Part shown: one piece after another, positions 46,501 to 58,553 of the stretch
Position numbering within the stretch: the first letter of the stretch is position 1
Layout of the letters: every line of letters starts with the position of its first letter
Assembly (NCBI GenBank): GCA_021927905.1
Contig: BLLK01000038.1
Coordinates: forward strand, 1,364,001 to 1,428,000
DNA: 64,000 nucleotides
DNA from: Chaetoceros tenuissimus
Lineage: Eukaryota; Bacillariophyta; Thalassiosirophyceae; Chaetocerotales; Chaetocerotaceae
Direction of reading: 5' to 3'
The notes under the pieces: generated by a model
The model's input: the letters and a program-made list of their open reading frames with translations, nothing else
What the model was told of the DNA's origin: nothing
Database searches by the model: none
Program-made: the position numbers and the translations under genes

Positions 46501-49500
46501 GAAGATGGATGGGATGTTGCATATGATGTTCTAGAGGATCCAAAAGATTACTGCTACTTTACCGAGGTTCAAACTTCAGGTTACAATGCAAAGAATCGAA
46601 AACAGACAGATTTGAATGATTTTTGGAAAGATCTTGGAGGAAGTGTAATTCCAAATAGAGTAAAAGCAGATGGTGGCCGAGCCCCTTGTCGGTAAGTTCA
46701 TATTCAATGGCATGTGTACGGATTCAAGTTTTTCACATGTTTTGACTCTCGAACTTTTGTTATCACAGTGATGGTTCTGTTTCTTACGGGTTTTCGTTTG
46801 AGTTCAAACCTTTGAAATGTGAATTGAAGATTGTACAAAAGAAAGATGCCGAAAAACTTCTCCGATGCCAAGGTCATTGCAATTCAGATGACGATTGTGC
46901 AGATGGTTTGAGCTGCTTCGTCAACCAATTAGATGGGAAACAAGTGAGTTGGTGTTAGTACGAAAGTTGTATCAGAAATTGTCGATTTCACTAACAATCC
47001 CCCTTTTAGGCTGGTATGTTAACACAAGCTACTCCCTCAGACTGTGATGGCGAAGCACTCTTAGGTAAAAACTACTGTGTTAAGTCTCCCTCTTACATCC
47101 ATACAGGTCAAGATGGTGGTTCCAATTTTCAACAATGTGAAGGGAATTGTGAACAGGATACTGACTGTAAGTATAGACTACTATACGACATTATTGCATT
47201 TTATAAAAAGTCTCATGTAATTTTTGAATTAGGTGGAGAAGGTTTGTCTTGTTATGTGCGTAATGGTTATAAGGTAAATATTTTAGTTCGAAAGTAAAGG
47301 TCGTTTGCATTTGTATACAGTTGCCTAATTTTTTTCTTACATTAGCGAGAGAAAGAACATGACTATAACAATGATTACTGTGATGTCCTTACAAACCAGT
47401 GCTACACAACTTCCGAGTACAATTGTAACCCTTATCAATGGTAAGAATTATGATGAGAAATCTTTTTGAAATTATAACTTCGACCTGTTTCAAACTTATC
47501 CCCTGTGAATTGATAGTAATCCACACGAATGTCATTGCAAAGTTGGTGTTTGTTGGGGGTTCAGCTGTTGTCAAACATGCTATCATACATGCCATCACAA
47601 ATGTGAGAGAAAGCACTACTACAAATTTGAGTGTCCGGAATGTTATCATGAATGGTGGGTGGATGTTACACAAGCAGAAAGAGGACCAGATAGCTGTGCA
47701 GGGAAGGTTCGCGATGATTGGAATTATTGCTATAATGCTGATTTCCCGTACACAGACATTTGCATTGATGGAATTACACTAGAAGATCCAAATACCGAGT
47801 TTCCGAAATACATCGCAGAGAATGGTTTCAGTTCGCCATATAAAGAGGTATTTGCAAAACAAATGGGCCCTGTTTCGTGTTCAAGTAAAGAGGACAAGGT
47901 CAAATTTCAAGATTTTCTATGTCAAGAGAAAACGGGCGAGATTTATTTCAATCCTGATTATAAGTCTTGGGACGCTCCAAACTACTGGCCAACAGTAGAA
48001 GAGTTTCAAGAATTGCTACGAAAAAAGTTTCGAGAACTTTATCCCGCGCCTACAGATGAAGTGAGGGTTGCTGAAGCAGCAGATATTGTGTACCACCTTT
48101 CTACTTTTGGGGAACGGTATACGTCTGTGAAGAGCAATATTGCATCTGGCAAAATACCTTACTCCTGCCCCACTCGGCAAATCGAAGAGACGGAGACAGA
48201 TAAAACTTACGACTGTTTTCCAAAAGATACAGAGTCTCCAAGTTTAGTTTTCAAATACAACAATGGCTTCGCCAATGAATTTGAACAATATTTCAATAAT
48301 CTCTCCAAGAATGTGAAAGATCAAAACTCATTTGGCTTTGTAATCACTGGAGAAGTTGGTGATAAAACTAGCTTTCCAAAATATCTCAAACCTGGTGAAG
48401 ATGCAACTATTCCATTACGAAAGAAATGCTATGAGGCAACGATAACATTTGATAGTAGCAGTAATTTTTATCTGGATCAGCCCCTTCCTACAGTTGTTGG
48501 GATTGGTCCGCTACCTGAAGATTGCAAAAAGACACTACGCTGCTCTGTTCATTGGTGCAAAGATGATCCAAGTTTCACTCTCGAAGCTCAATCGAATAGT
48601 CCTTTCAAGTTCAAAGTCGAATCTCATCAAAAGGGAGCAGGTGGAACTATTGTCCCGTTTACCTTCAAAGAATCAAACCCCTATGCAGAGAATCTAACTC
48701 CCTACTATTGTCTACAGAAGAATCTCAACTCCGATACTGGAGTTCCAGGTTGTAAAAAGTCTATTTTGTTTACGGCTCCAGAACTAGACTCGCCAAAATC
48801 ATTCCATACAAATAGGATGGCCATAGTACTGTCTCAAAATTCTGATGCAACTGTCAAAGAAGAATGTTTCAAATTTCCTTTTGAATGGAATTTTGGGAAT
48901 TGGCAAAGGCAGCGAGATGCAGGTGGCGACCATGATGTTTCAAAGTTCTTCCATCCAAGCTTTAAACCTCCAATTGACATCACAGAACAATCAAACGTGT
49001 CTGAACTCGACATTGCTCATAATGTAGGTGGAGGCTTGGTTGTGTACAAAGACTTGAAAAGAGATAAATATATTGTCCAGGCTTGTAATCCACAGGTTAA
49101 CTATCACACTGATGTTGAAAGAGAAGAAGGTGACGATAGTCGCAAAGAGAATTACTTTATGGAACTTAAAAAGCAAACTGCCAACCCAAAAGCAATTGCA
49201 ATTTCTGATTCTGGAACCGTGGCAGTAATCAATGATGGATCAAACGCTTTCCTTGTTTATGTCTTCGATTTGGTCAAAGCACGCTGGGTACATTCTACTA
49301 CAATAACGCGTTCCATTGGAGCTACATGCCGTATTACGTTATCCACACATGGTCATTTCTTTGCAATTTTGACTTCTAATAAGGTTTATCTCTATCAAAA
49401 GGCAGTTACAGGATCAAATTATGAGGTCAGACCCTTTGAAGTTGAGGATTATCTTTTAGTTCAATCAAACTTTGACCAGGTATCAATATATGCTTCGGAG

Positions 49501-52500
49501 TCGGGAGTAGTAAGTGTGCAAGTAAGGGCCTCGAGTGTTGTCGAAGATGAAAGTAGTGATATAAGAGAGACACGAGTGACAAAAGAAGTAAGTTTATTAT
49601 TGCTTTCTTTCATGAGATATCATTTCACTTGATCTAAGTTTATGCATGTTTTTCAGCTACATTTTACATGCTCTGATACTAATTCAGGTAAGATTGCTCC
49701 TTTATTTTTTGCCCGAAGAAAATACATATCATCTAACTTCTTTTTATGTTGAAACCCAGTGTATCGAGAAGGAGGTTGTATATGTAGGGATGGTACGTTT
49801 CATTTCTTTTCTCTTATTGCTTGATTTTACGAAATCCTCCCTGATCTTGTATGTTCTGGTAGGATTTGTTCTTAAAAATTCTGGTGGTGTACTGAAAAAG
49901 TACCTTAGTGACGATGTGAATGATGTTTGCATTCCCGAAATACATGCTGATATGGTGAAAGTTTCAACAGAAAGTGCTACTTTTCCACTAGACAAGATTG
50001 CTACTTATGGACATGCCAATTTCAAAACTACTAAATCTGATGGATCTGAAACAGTAAAAGAAGGAATAAAACTGGAGAAACGGAATTCCGATGGAAGTTT
50101 CAACATTATGCCCATTGGGGATGCATATCAAGCATACATAGAGCATGCAGGGGACGGTAGCGTCGACGAAGGCAAGATTATGCTCGAACTAGTAGGCCTT
50201 CTACCAGGCCAACTTTATGTCTTGACAATTCAGTATCATGATGGATCTATGCATGTACGATTTGTTACTAGGTGGTGAGTATTTTTTACATTTTTTTATT
50301 TTCATTACTGTGTACGTTCTGGTACTAATTGTATCATCTATTTTTAGCACTTGTGATCCTCTAGCTGATGATAGTACTGGAAAGCCAATCAATTTCGACA
50401 TTTTGCCTCAAAGTGATGGCCGAGTAATGGTTGAGTTTTTTGATAATAGCCTTTGCGAAAATATTTTCACTTTAGTGAGGTACACAGCTTATGAAGAATT
50501 CTCTCAAAGCATTGGAGATGTAGTAAACATTGCTAGCTACAAGACAGGATCAGATAGTAGTTGTGAAACAGCTAAGATTTCTCCCCTGGAAAAGGCTATG
50601 GATGATCAACGAATTTCCAAGTTGATTGTTGGCTATACATACATCTATTGTATCCAAGCTGGCGTTGACGAAGGAACTTATATGCCCTCCCCGTATGATA
50701 CAACTAAGAGAAGTGTCGATCTCAATCATAGTGAGCGCAATTGTCTCCCTCACACCATTCGTTGGGAAGGTAGTTATGCTGGAATAGTGACAACAGAACC
50801 TCACGCAGGTACTCTTCCAGTTGATGAAGTCGAGATCACTTATCAACTATTATCTCTCGACTTTGAAGAATTGAATTGCAACGGATGTTCTGGAAAAACT
50901 AAAACAACTGCAGGTGGTTCTTTCTTTATTGAGTTCAATGTTGATCATCCTTACCTGAGAGGTGTCACTTATAAAGATGAGGTTCCTGTAAGGATCTTAT
51001 TCTCGAAAACAACAAGGGGAATCAATCCAATACCTCATTCATTTCTATGCAATTGGGGTGAAGATGTCTGCGATAATAGACCACTGTATCTTAAACACTT
51101 GGAATTTGACAAAATATTGCACATTTATGACAGCACACAAGTCCTCTTCACTGGGACTGTTTACGTACAGGATACTGCTTATCCTGGGGCTAGAGGATGT
51201 GGGGTCAGTGGTGCTGAAGTTGTTTTGATGCATTTGAGTACTGATGGGCAAGAGGAGGAGCTTGTGAGAGTGACAACTGATGCATCTGGCTATTATGAGG
51301 CTAATGTGGTAATCGGAAGTGAAATCAAAGAAGTGAAAGTCATTTACCATTCCCATGAATTTGTTCAAGCAAAACATAATTGGTGGAATTATAGAGAAGG
51401 CCTTACCATTCAAGATGGAAAATTGTACAATGGAAATGATTTTGAAGATATTTCCAAGTCAGAAATGATTTTAGAAATAGCTGGAGGTAATTGTGATAAA
51501 AAATTGGGAATAGCTAAAACAATGATTTCCATTATGGGATGCAAATGGGAGGGTAAACCCCATGTGCAGAACGAAGTTTCGCAAAAGATTTCTAATCTTC
51601 CAGCAGCAGTATTGGAAGTCAAGATTATTGACTTTTTAGATTCAGAACAGAAAAGAATGCAGGCACTTTGGGAGTTTTTCTCGACAGTAGTTCGAACTGT
51701 CAACTTACTCGACACTGAAGTAATGAAAGCTTTTGTGAAGAAGGAAGACGAAAATAGCAAACTGGAAGGAGAATCTGGTACTGCAGGGGATAAGATGCCA
51801 GACCCTTTAAATTCTAACGCAATCAATGACTTCGAGAAGGTTCGGTTTCAATATGATGGTGAACTAATGATGACTGTTAATTTGGTGCAAGATTTTGAAA
51901 GTACCTATGAACAACCTTGTTACATCAAAGATAGAGATGAAGCCAACACGTCTTTTTGGGTGATCAACTACATGACGATTTTTCAAGTCGATATTAGACT
52001 GAAACACGAGCTTATTCCACCTAAGGGTGACTTTGCTGGACTCTATTGCACAAATGTTGATAGCGAAAAGTATAAAGTTAACGTCGAAAGCAATTTGGGA
52101 ATGGATATGCTAGATGGCTTCTGCCAGTTTTGGGATGGTTTAGGTGAACAGCCAGGCACAAAATTAGCATTGGAGTACTGCTCTCCCCTTGTCATAGAAA
52201 ACTACAGTGACTCTAACAATGATCATACATGCTTATTTTCTACAAAAGAAGAGCATGAGGCGTATGTCAAAAGAAACAAACCATGCCAATTTTCAGTCAA
52301 ACATGATGAAAACGATCGTAATGCACAGGTCGTTGGAAGCCTCGAGAATAAAGAATTACCATCCTTTGCAACTGGTCGCCCTAATCCATTTTCACCGTAT
52401 ACCAGAAAAATGTTCTTTTCTGTTACAAATACAAACCTTCAGCACACAGCTGAAGTTTTCATTGATGGCCTCTATCATAAAGGTCCTGGTAATAGTATAG

Positions 52501-55500
52501 CAATACCTACGTTCGAGCCTGTGATGATTTTGCGTGACCCACCAGGTGGTCTCTCAACCGCGACATATGAAAATATCGTAACAACAACAAAACTTGTCAC
52601 ATCTGGAACAACTGTTAGCGGAAATTCTCATTTAGGATTAACGATTGGTGCTGGAGCTTCTTTTGAAGGTGAGCTTTGTACAGGAGGTGGCATGGGAGCA
52701 ATAGTTCTTTTTTGTTCCCAAGTTGGAGACGCAAAATTCGATGCTGAAGTGCCAATGTCAGGAGACATGAAATCAGATTTTGTAAATGAAGAATATGAAA
52801 CTGAGAATTCAATCACTACAACATGGGTAAGTTATTGAAATATAGGTGATGATTTTTTCCTCAAAACTATTTAACTAAGTTTGACTTTCCTCATCACTGG
52901 ATATAGTCATACACAACCAGTGACGAACCAGCTCGAGCAGGTTCTGAGTCCGATGTCTTTGTTGTTCCCAATTTGAATGTAGCATATCAGGAAGTGTTTC
53001 TAGTTCACTGGAGTCGATGGGTATGGAGATCAGATCCAAGCGAAACACCTACAAAGGATAAATGTACACCAATATTGAATGAAGATGAAACTCTTCCGAC
53101 AACTACAATATTTGACTTAAAAAGTGGCAATTCCCCTGCGCTCTCGTTCTACTCGAGATACCATATCAACTTGGTTATTATACCTGAGCTCCAAGATGCC
53201 ATCGCTGCACAAGAGGAAATACTAGATCAGATTCGAAATAAATCAAGAATATGCTGCCCAGGAGCTAAAAAAGGTTCTTGTCTTGGAAAAGAAGATGAAA
53301 CCAATTTTAGAAATTGCGGCGAAGCAGATATTACTTTCGAACAGACAAGATTGGATACATTGAAAATAACTAAAGACGGTTGGGACCATATGAAAACGAT
53401 GGAAGAAGTTGCCAAAGATAATGCCATTGGCAGCAAAAGAAAAATATCTGATTGGTTTCAATCTGTTAGTAGTTTGAGTCAAGTCATTGAGAAAAAGAAG
53501 AAAGGTGACAATTTTGTGAAGGATGAAGACAAGATAGAAGATTTTGAAGAGGAGATAGGAATAGATTTACTACAAGATCAGCACTACGCAAATCTTTTAC
53601 CAGAAGAATTAGTTGAAAAAGCTGTGCCCTACACTCCTGTTCAAAGTTTAGGAGACGGAGAAGAGTTCAAATTTGACCAAAACAGCATCAGAAATACTAT
53701 GCGCATACAATTTTCAGGAGACGCAGGAATGTTATCGGTGTCTCTTTCTGAGGAAGCAATGAGGAGCTATGAACATCAAAACTGTAACATAGTGACGCCA
53801 CTTGTAGTGGCTGGGGCTGCAGGTCTAGCTGCTCTAGGAACTGGAATGTTACTTGGTGGACCGCTAATACCTTTAGCAGCTGGTGCACTTGTCTTCGGTC
53901 CAGCTATCGCCGGTTGCAATTTTGGTAAGTTCCTTCGATTATTATACAACCTTAACTACTACAATACTCACACCATCGGATTTTTTTGTATAGAGCTCGA
54001 TTTGAAAGCGGGAGTCGGAAACGTGTCAACAAAGGGAGTAGTAATGGGAGTTATGTTGAAAGCAACGGGAGATGCAGAAGCAACTCTTCATGTTGAACAC
54101 AGCAGTTCTATTTCAACCAAAAGAGAAAGTGAGACCGAAATATCTTTTTCCCTCGGAGATCCCGACGATGGAGATGAAATTGTTGTTGAAATCTATCACG
54201 ATCCAAAATATAATAGTTTTGTATTTAAAACTGTGTCTGGTCGAACTCGTTGTAGATGGGAGCAAGATACTTTGCGCAGCGAAGATCCCCGTATCAGATT
54301 ATTGAGTAGACCTAGCCAATTTGTGTTTCCAACAGACGATATGATTTTCGAAATTGAGATTGCAAATGTCGGAGAGCATTCTTATTCCTATTTTCTTTTG
54401 GCTCAAGATATAGACGAAACCACATCTGCATTAGAGATGAGAATGGATAGTGCAATTCGTTTGGATTACGAGGGAACCGATATTAAATTGTACAAAGAGA
54501 GACCAATTAATAGACAGGTCCGTGTGACTAGAGGCCTTACAGGATATGAATTCAAGCCGGTAAAATTCGCTCTACGAAGTGCTTGTGAATTCGCTATGGA
54601 TTATGAAACAGTGAGTTCTTTCATTTAGCTTTTTGACTTGTTTCGTATTCTTGAACATACAGGCTCAAATTTTCCCTTCAACAGGAACCTGTGACTATAA
54701 AATTTTACAATGTTGTGGAGAATAATGTTGAAAAGTTGAAATGGTTGGAACCTTGTCCAACCGTGAAATGGGCAGGGGAGTTGAAGCGCGATAGGAGCTT
54801 TTTGATCAATTCACAGTCAAACGATCCCAGCAAACTTCATGTAAAAATTTTCAATCCTTTAAGTGGAAGAGGTATAAAGTTGAAAGATATGAAAGAACCC
54901 AATGGACGTATATTGAGTATTATGCTCAAGTATCGAAAACATGGACAAGTAAATTGGAAAAATGCAAAGTCTGAAGTTAGAGGAGGAAAGCACCTGTACG
55001 ATACAGATTTCATTACGCTAGGAGACGTAGACATTGGCATCCCAGAAGTTACTGAAGATGACTTTGGATACATTGGTATGGACTGGTATATTGGGGGAGG
55101 AACAATTGTTGATGGAACGTATGAAATCGTAATTGAATCTTCTTGTACTGATGTTGGCGGCCCAGATGAATTCAAGGTAAATACAATCGCACTCTCTTGT
55201 TCTAAAGATCTTTTGTTGTTGATTAGCACCTCACTTTACTTCATTAGTTTTATCGAGATGATGCGATCACTGGTATTTTTGATAGATCAAAACCGGAGCA
55301 ATATGGAAAAGCTCTTCCTTTGAAGGAAGAAGTTCTTTTTGGGGAGGATATTGTGGTAATGTTTACAGAAGATATTGACTGTAGCTACCCATACACATTC
55401 GATATATTGGTGGACGTAGAGGACGATGAGGGTGCAGATACTGATTTAAAGCTTGAAAAGGGCCAGTTACACATCATTTGTGAAGGACGACAAATCAAAT

Positions 55501-56537
55501 TTCAGGTTGATTACACTCAAATTGATCTGGAGCTTATACAAGGAAGAAACTTTGAGGTTTATATTGGAAAGGTAGGAGTAGATAGCCAATCTTATGTAGC
55601 TGATAAAAATGGAAATCCGCTCGATTTGATAACAGGGTTCATTAGATTTGAGAAAAAGTTTGCAGCGATCGATGCACGCAGAACTTTAACTGAGTTTGTG
55701 TTCACAAAAGAAATGGATCAGATTGATTGTTCGAAGCATAATGAAACTACCCTTTCGAGAGATTTAGTCACTGACCTTTCTACTTTAGCTAATACTTCTG
55801 AAATTGGTAGATGGAGAGTATCCGATGTACATTGTTACCAACCCGACTCCACCATCAGTGCAAAAGTAGAAATCTTGCCGACAATTGATGGTCGACGCAA
55901 GCTGAAAGGAATAGTGAATGGAAATGAACTAGGTTCTACGCATATGTTTTCGAGAATTTGTGAAACAGTGAAGGCTGGTGATGTTCATTCAAGAAAACTT
56001 CGCGAGAAGAACCATGGTAACTTCATCATAAGCCAGGTACGATTCGTCTACTCTGATCAAGATTTGAAAAAGTATGCAAGTACAGCCGAACAGAAGAAGG
56101 AAGAAGAACTGCTGCTTTCAGTGCTTCAACAGCCATCGGCAAATGAGGAAACATCAGGTAGCACAATAGAGAGAACTAGTGAACAAATTCTATTGCTAGA
56201 GGAAAGATTGCTTCATGAGAAAGAAGACAAAGTTAACGATCTTGAAGATAATATTCAAGAGCTGAAGATAGAGCTGGGATCTAGAGATCAAATGCTGGAG
56301 GATATAGAAAAGAGGAGAGAAACAGAAAATTCTGACAGGGAGCAGATGCTGGAGGATATGGAGAAGAGACAACAAGAAGAAATCGAACTTTTATTAGCAA
56401 CCAACTCTGAAATAATGCGTCAACTTAGAGGGGAAGCAAAAACATCACACAAATATGAAATGTTACTGCAGCTTCTCATTTTCTTTGGAGGTTGTTCTCT
56501 TGCTTTATTAGCAACGATACACATGATTCGACGATAG
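40540..56537 (+). CDS. Giant (about 4,738-residue) multidomain cell-surface protein
   Basis: Twenty exons join with matching phase throughout: 40540-42025, 42222-42305, 42422-42505, 42658-42869, 43088-43849, 43930-45312, 45397-46691, 46769-46943, 47010-47166, 47233-47273, 47346-47440, 47517-49587, 49657-49687, 49760-49792, 49863-50274, 50348-52826, 52907-53924, 53994-54610, 54685-55176 and 55248-56537. Order of parts: signal peptide (1-27); acidic linker; ricin-like region (about 248-400); Pro/Ser linker (about 405-622); two Cys-rich modules ending CCYCGG and CCDCGG (623-765); duplicated GNAWKA plus F5/8C-like units (877-1337 and 1338-1620); Cys-rich stretch (1769-1960); unrecognised beta-rich body; carboxypeptidase-regulatory-like sandwich (about 3044-3100); Gly/Ala hydrophobic segment (about 3894-3940); coiled coil (about 4607-4710); membrane span and MIRR tail. 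An adhesive or recognition role is inferred from the lectin-like modules. The exon 7 acceptor is the least certain. Confidence 0.82.
41969..42657 (+). repeat. Tandem exon-plus-intron repeats in the Pro/Ser linker
   Basis: Exons 2 and 3 are each 84 bp, phase 1 on both sides, and encode almost the same 28 residues (SDQPSLLPSSMPSEIPSG). The 3' end of exon 1 and the 5' end of exon 4 carry the same sequence. Introns 1, 2 and 3 share their donor flank (GCGGTAAG) and acceptor flank (AATGTTTCATAGACG). The repeating unit is therefore one exon plus one intron, about 200-236 bp. Confidence 0.92.
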
Positions 56538-56645
56538 AATTCTTACTTGAGAAAATTTAGGAAATAACTATACATAATAGGAAATAAATATTTAATAAAA
56601 AGTAACAGTGTTTGAGTATGAGTTCCTTGCTTGTAGAATTTTTAG

Positions 56646-56724
56646 TTCAATGCGTAGCACAGAATATTTTACGCGTTGGGTTGAACTCAAAGAAGGACAG
56701 ATCAAGTCTAAATGTGTATGGTAG
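56646..56724 (+). pseudogene. Fragment of the glycosyltransferase C-terminus
   Basis: The plus strand reads SMRSTEYFTRWVELKEGQ and then a TAG. This matches the end of the glycosyltransferase at 38295-39688 (SMRSTEYFSRWIELKEEQ). The preceding part of that gene is missing. As at 39.6 kb, an ankyrin-like gene tail follows on the other strand, and scattered non-coding similarity lies between (ATTTTTCAATACC). Confidence 0.8.
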
Positions 56725-56844
56725 CATTTGTAAGTATTGTTTCTTTTTCAATATTTCCCATACCGTACATGACAAGTAAAAATGCATTTTTCAATACCTT
56801 ACCACCTTGAACATTTGATAGTACAAGCTTACCCCTAGCTAAAC

Positions 56845-58057
56845 TCATGACATTTCTTCTGCCTTTCTTTTTTTCTTTCTACTACTGCGGTGGCTCTCGG
56901 TGGCCCTTTGGCGTCTTTCCAATACAGATGGATGTCGACGAAGCAAGTAAAAGCTCTTTTCCAAGTCCGCATGCTCTCCAACTGCCATTGCAGCGAATGG
57001 ATATAAAGTAGTGATTGGATCCTTTTCCTGGATCTGATTGTCAGATAGTGATGCAAAAAGTAAATCATTACCATTCATGATGTCAGGTCCAGCTGCTAGG
57101 AGCGCTTGATGAAGTGATCGACCATTGTGGTCTTTAAGATGGTATGCCCATGGGAATTTCTTTACAAACAAGTCTTTATATTGTGGAGTCTTGGTGAAGA
57201 TATGGTGAAGTATAGGAAAGTCTCGATTTGGCAAAAGCAATGTATGGAGCATGTCCATTGTTTCTTTTTCTCCGAATTTATCAAATGCACCCTCCAAAGC
57301 CGTAATTCCGTCGTCATTTTTTATGAATAGTAATCCGCCAATGCTTGGATGATATCTAAATCCTGCTTCCAAAGCTAAAGAAAAATCTTCTTTGAGGTCC
57401 TTAAGCTTATGAATCAAAGGTCTACCTACAACTCTTGTTTTGAGCAATGCACCCGGATCCCAATCCACTAAATATCTAAACCTTTCAACAGAGTTTTCGG
57501 CACAAGAGAAGTACAGCAGCTGCTGCTCTCTTAAATCTTTTTTTCGTAATAGACCAACCTTCCGAAGCTCTTTAAACACATGAAGACTCCTCATATCATA
57601 CATTTCTATATTCTCATCCTCATCAGCAAAACCACCACTCATTATTTACAACGTGTTCCTATCATCGTCGTCATCATCATCATCTGGGTGATGTAATAGT
57701 AGTCCTCCTCTTGTATCTTCTCCTCCTATTTTGTGTTTCACACCCTCTTTTGCAAGTGTTAGTACATACTCAATTAAGTCGTCCTCATCCACAGCTGTTT
57801 GGATGGGAAGTCCTCCCTTCTCATCGACATACGACAATGTCGATGGAAACTTCCTCGCTACTTTCTCCACTGCTCCAATTGATGGTTTATGATCATGAAG
57901 TTTATGCATCGATATTCCAAAAGCCTTTTCAATCTTTTCGTTGCATTCCTCAATCGCTTTCTAGGATTGTATCTCGACACTCTTCATCTTTCCATTCTTC
58001 ATGGAAATAGAGACTCTTGATGAAGTCGAGATTGCTTTGTAATGTAGAAATGTTCAT
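56845..58057 (-). pseudogene. Ankyrin-like repeat gene with frameshift and in-frame stop
   Basis: Reading starts at ATG 58057 (MNISTLQSNLDFIKSL). A one-base surplus at about 57961-57964 then shifts the frame before KAIEECNEKIEKAFGI. The frame runs to TAA at 57646-57648, just after an eight-Asp run, and resumes unbroken from ATG 57642 (MSGGFADEDENIEMYD) to 56845. The body has degenerate ankyrin-like helix pairs (EKGGLPIQTAVDEDDLIEYV, DHNGRSLHQALLAAG) and a basic C-terminus (SSRKKKRKAEEMS). Related tails occur at 39741-39893 and 63782-64000, so it belongs to a multicopy family. The 3' part (266 codons) could still be translated alone. Confidence 0.75.
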
Positions 58058-58071
58058 AGTAAAGGATACTC

Positions 58072-58479
58072 AAGTATTTTGGTAGTTTGATTATAAATAT
58101 ATGGCATTATGCAATGAGTAATGAGCGACCATAATAATATTTTGGTGCAGCAATCTATAAAAACAAAACAATGACGTATAGGTAAATAAGCCTTTTGACG
58201 TCAACTAGTGGGACCAAATCATTCTTTTTCTGAATGCGAACGACGCAACCATTATCAATCATCAGCATCGAGTGTAAGTATTTTGGTAGTTTGATTATAA
58301 ATATATGGCATTATGCAATGAGTAATGAGCGACCATAATAATATTTTGGTGCAGCAATCTATAAAAACAAAACAATGACGTATAGGTAAATAAGCCTTTT
58401 GACGTCAACTAGTGGGACCAAATCATTCTTTTTCTGAATGCGAACGACGCAACCATTATCATCATCAGCATCGAGTGTA
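58072..58479. repeat. 204-bp near-identical tandem duplication upstream of PARP
   Basis: Copy 1 (58072-58275) and copy 2 (58276-58479) appear the same apart from a one-base gap near the end (ATCAATCATC against ATCATCATC). The repeat fills the divergent space between the ankyrin-like pseudogene and the PARP gene and ends about 75 bp before the PARP start codon. Confidence 0.93.
58172..58407. promoter_or_regulatory. Duplicated CRE-like sites
   Basis: Each 204-bp copy carries one palindromic TGACGTCA (58196-58203 and 58400-58407) and one TGACGT half-type site (58172-58177 and 58376-58381). CRE-type sites bind bZIP factors and control CO2/cAMP-responsive promoters in diatoms. Function here is inferred only from motif and position. 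Confidence 0.5.
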
Positions 58480-58553
58480 AGATCATAATATCAAAAACTA
58501 GTACCATATCTTTTGAAACAAACAACCTAAAGATTAAGTAGACCGATGCTACC

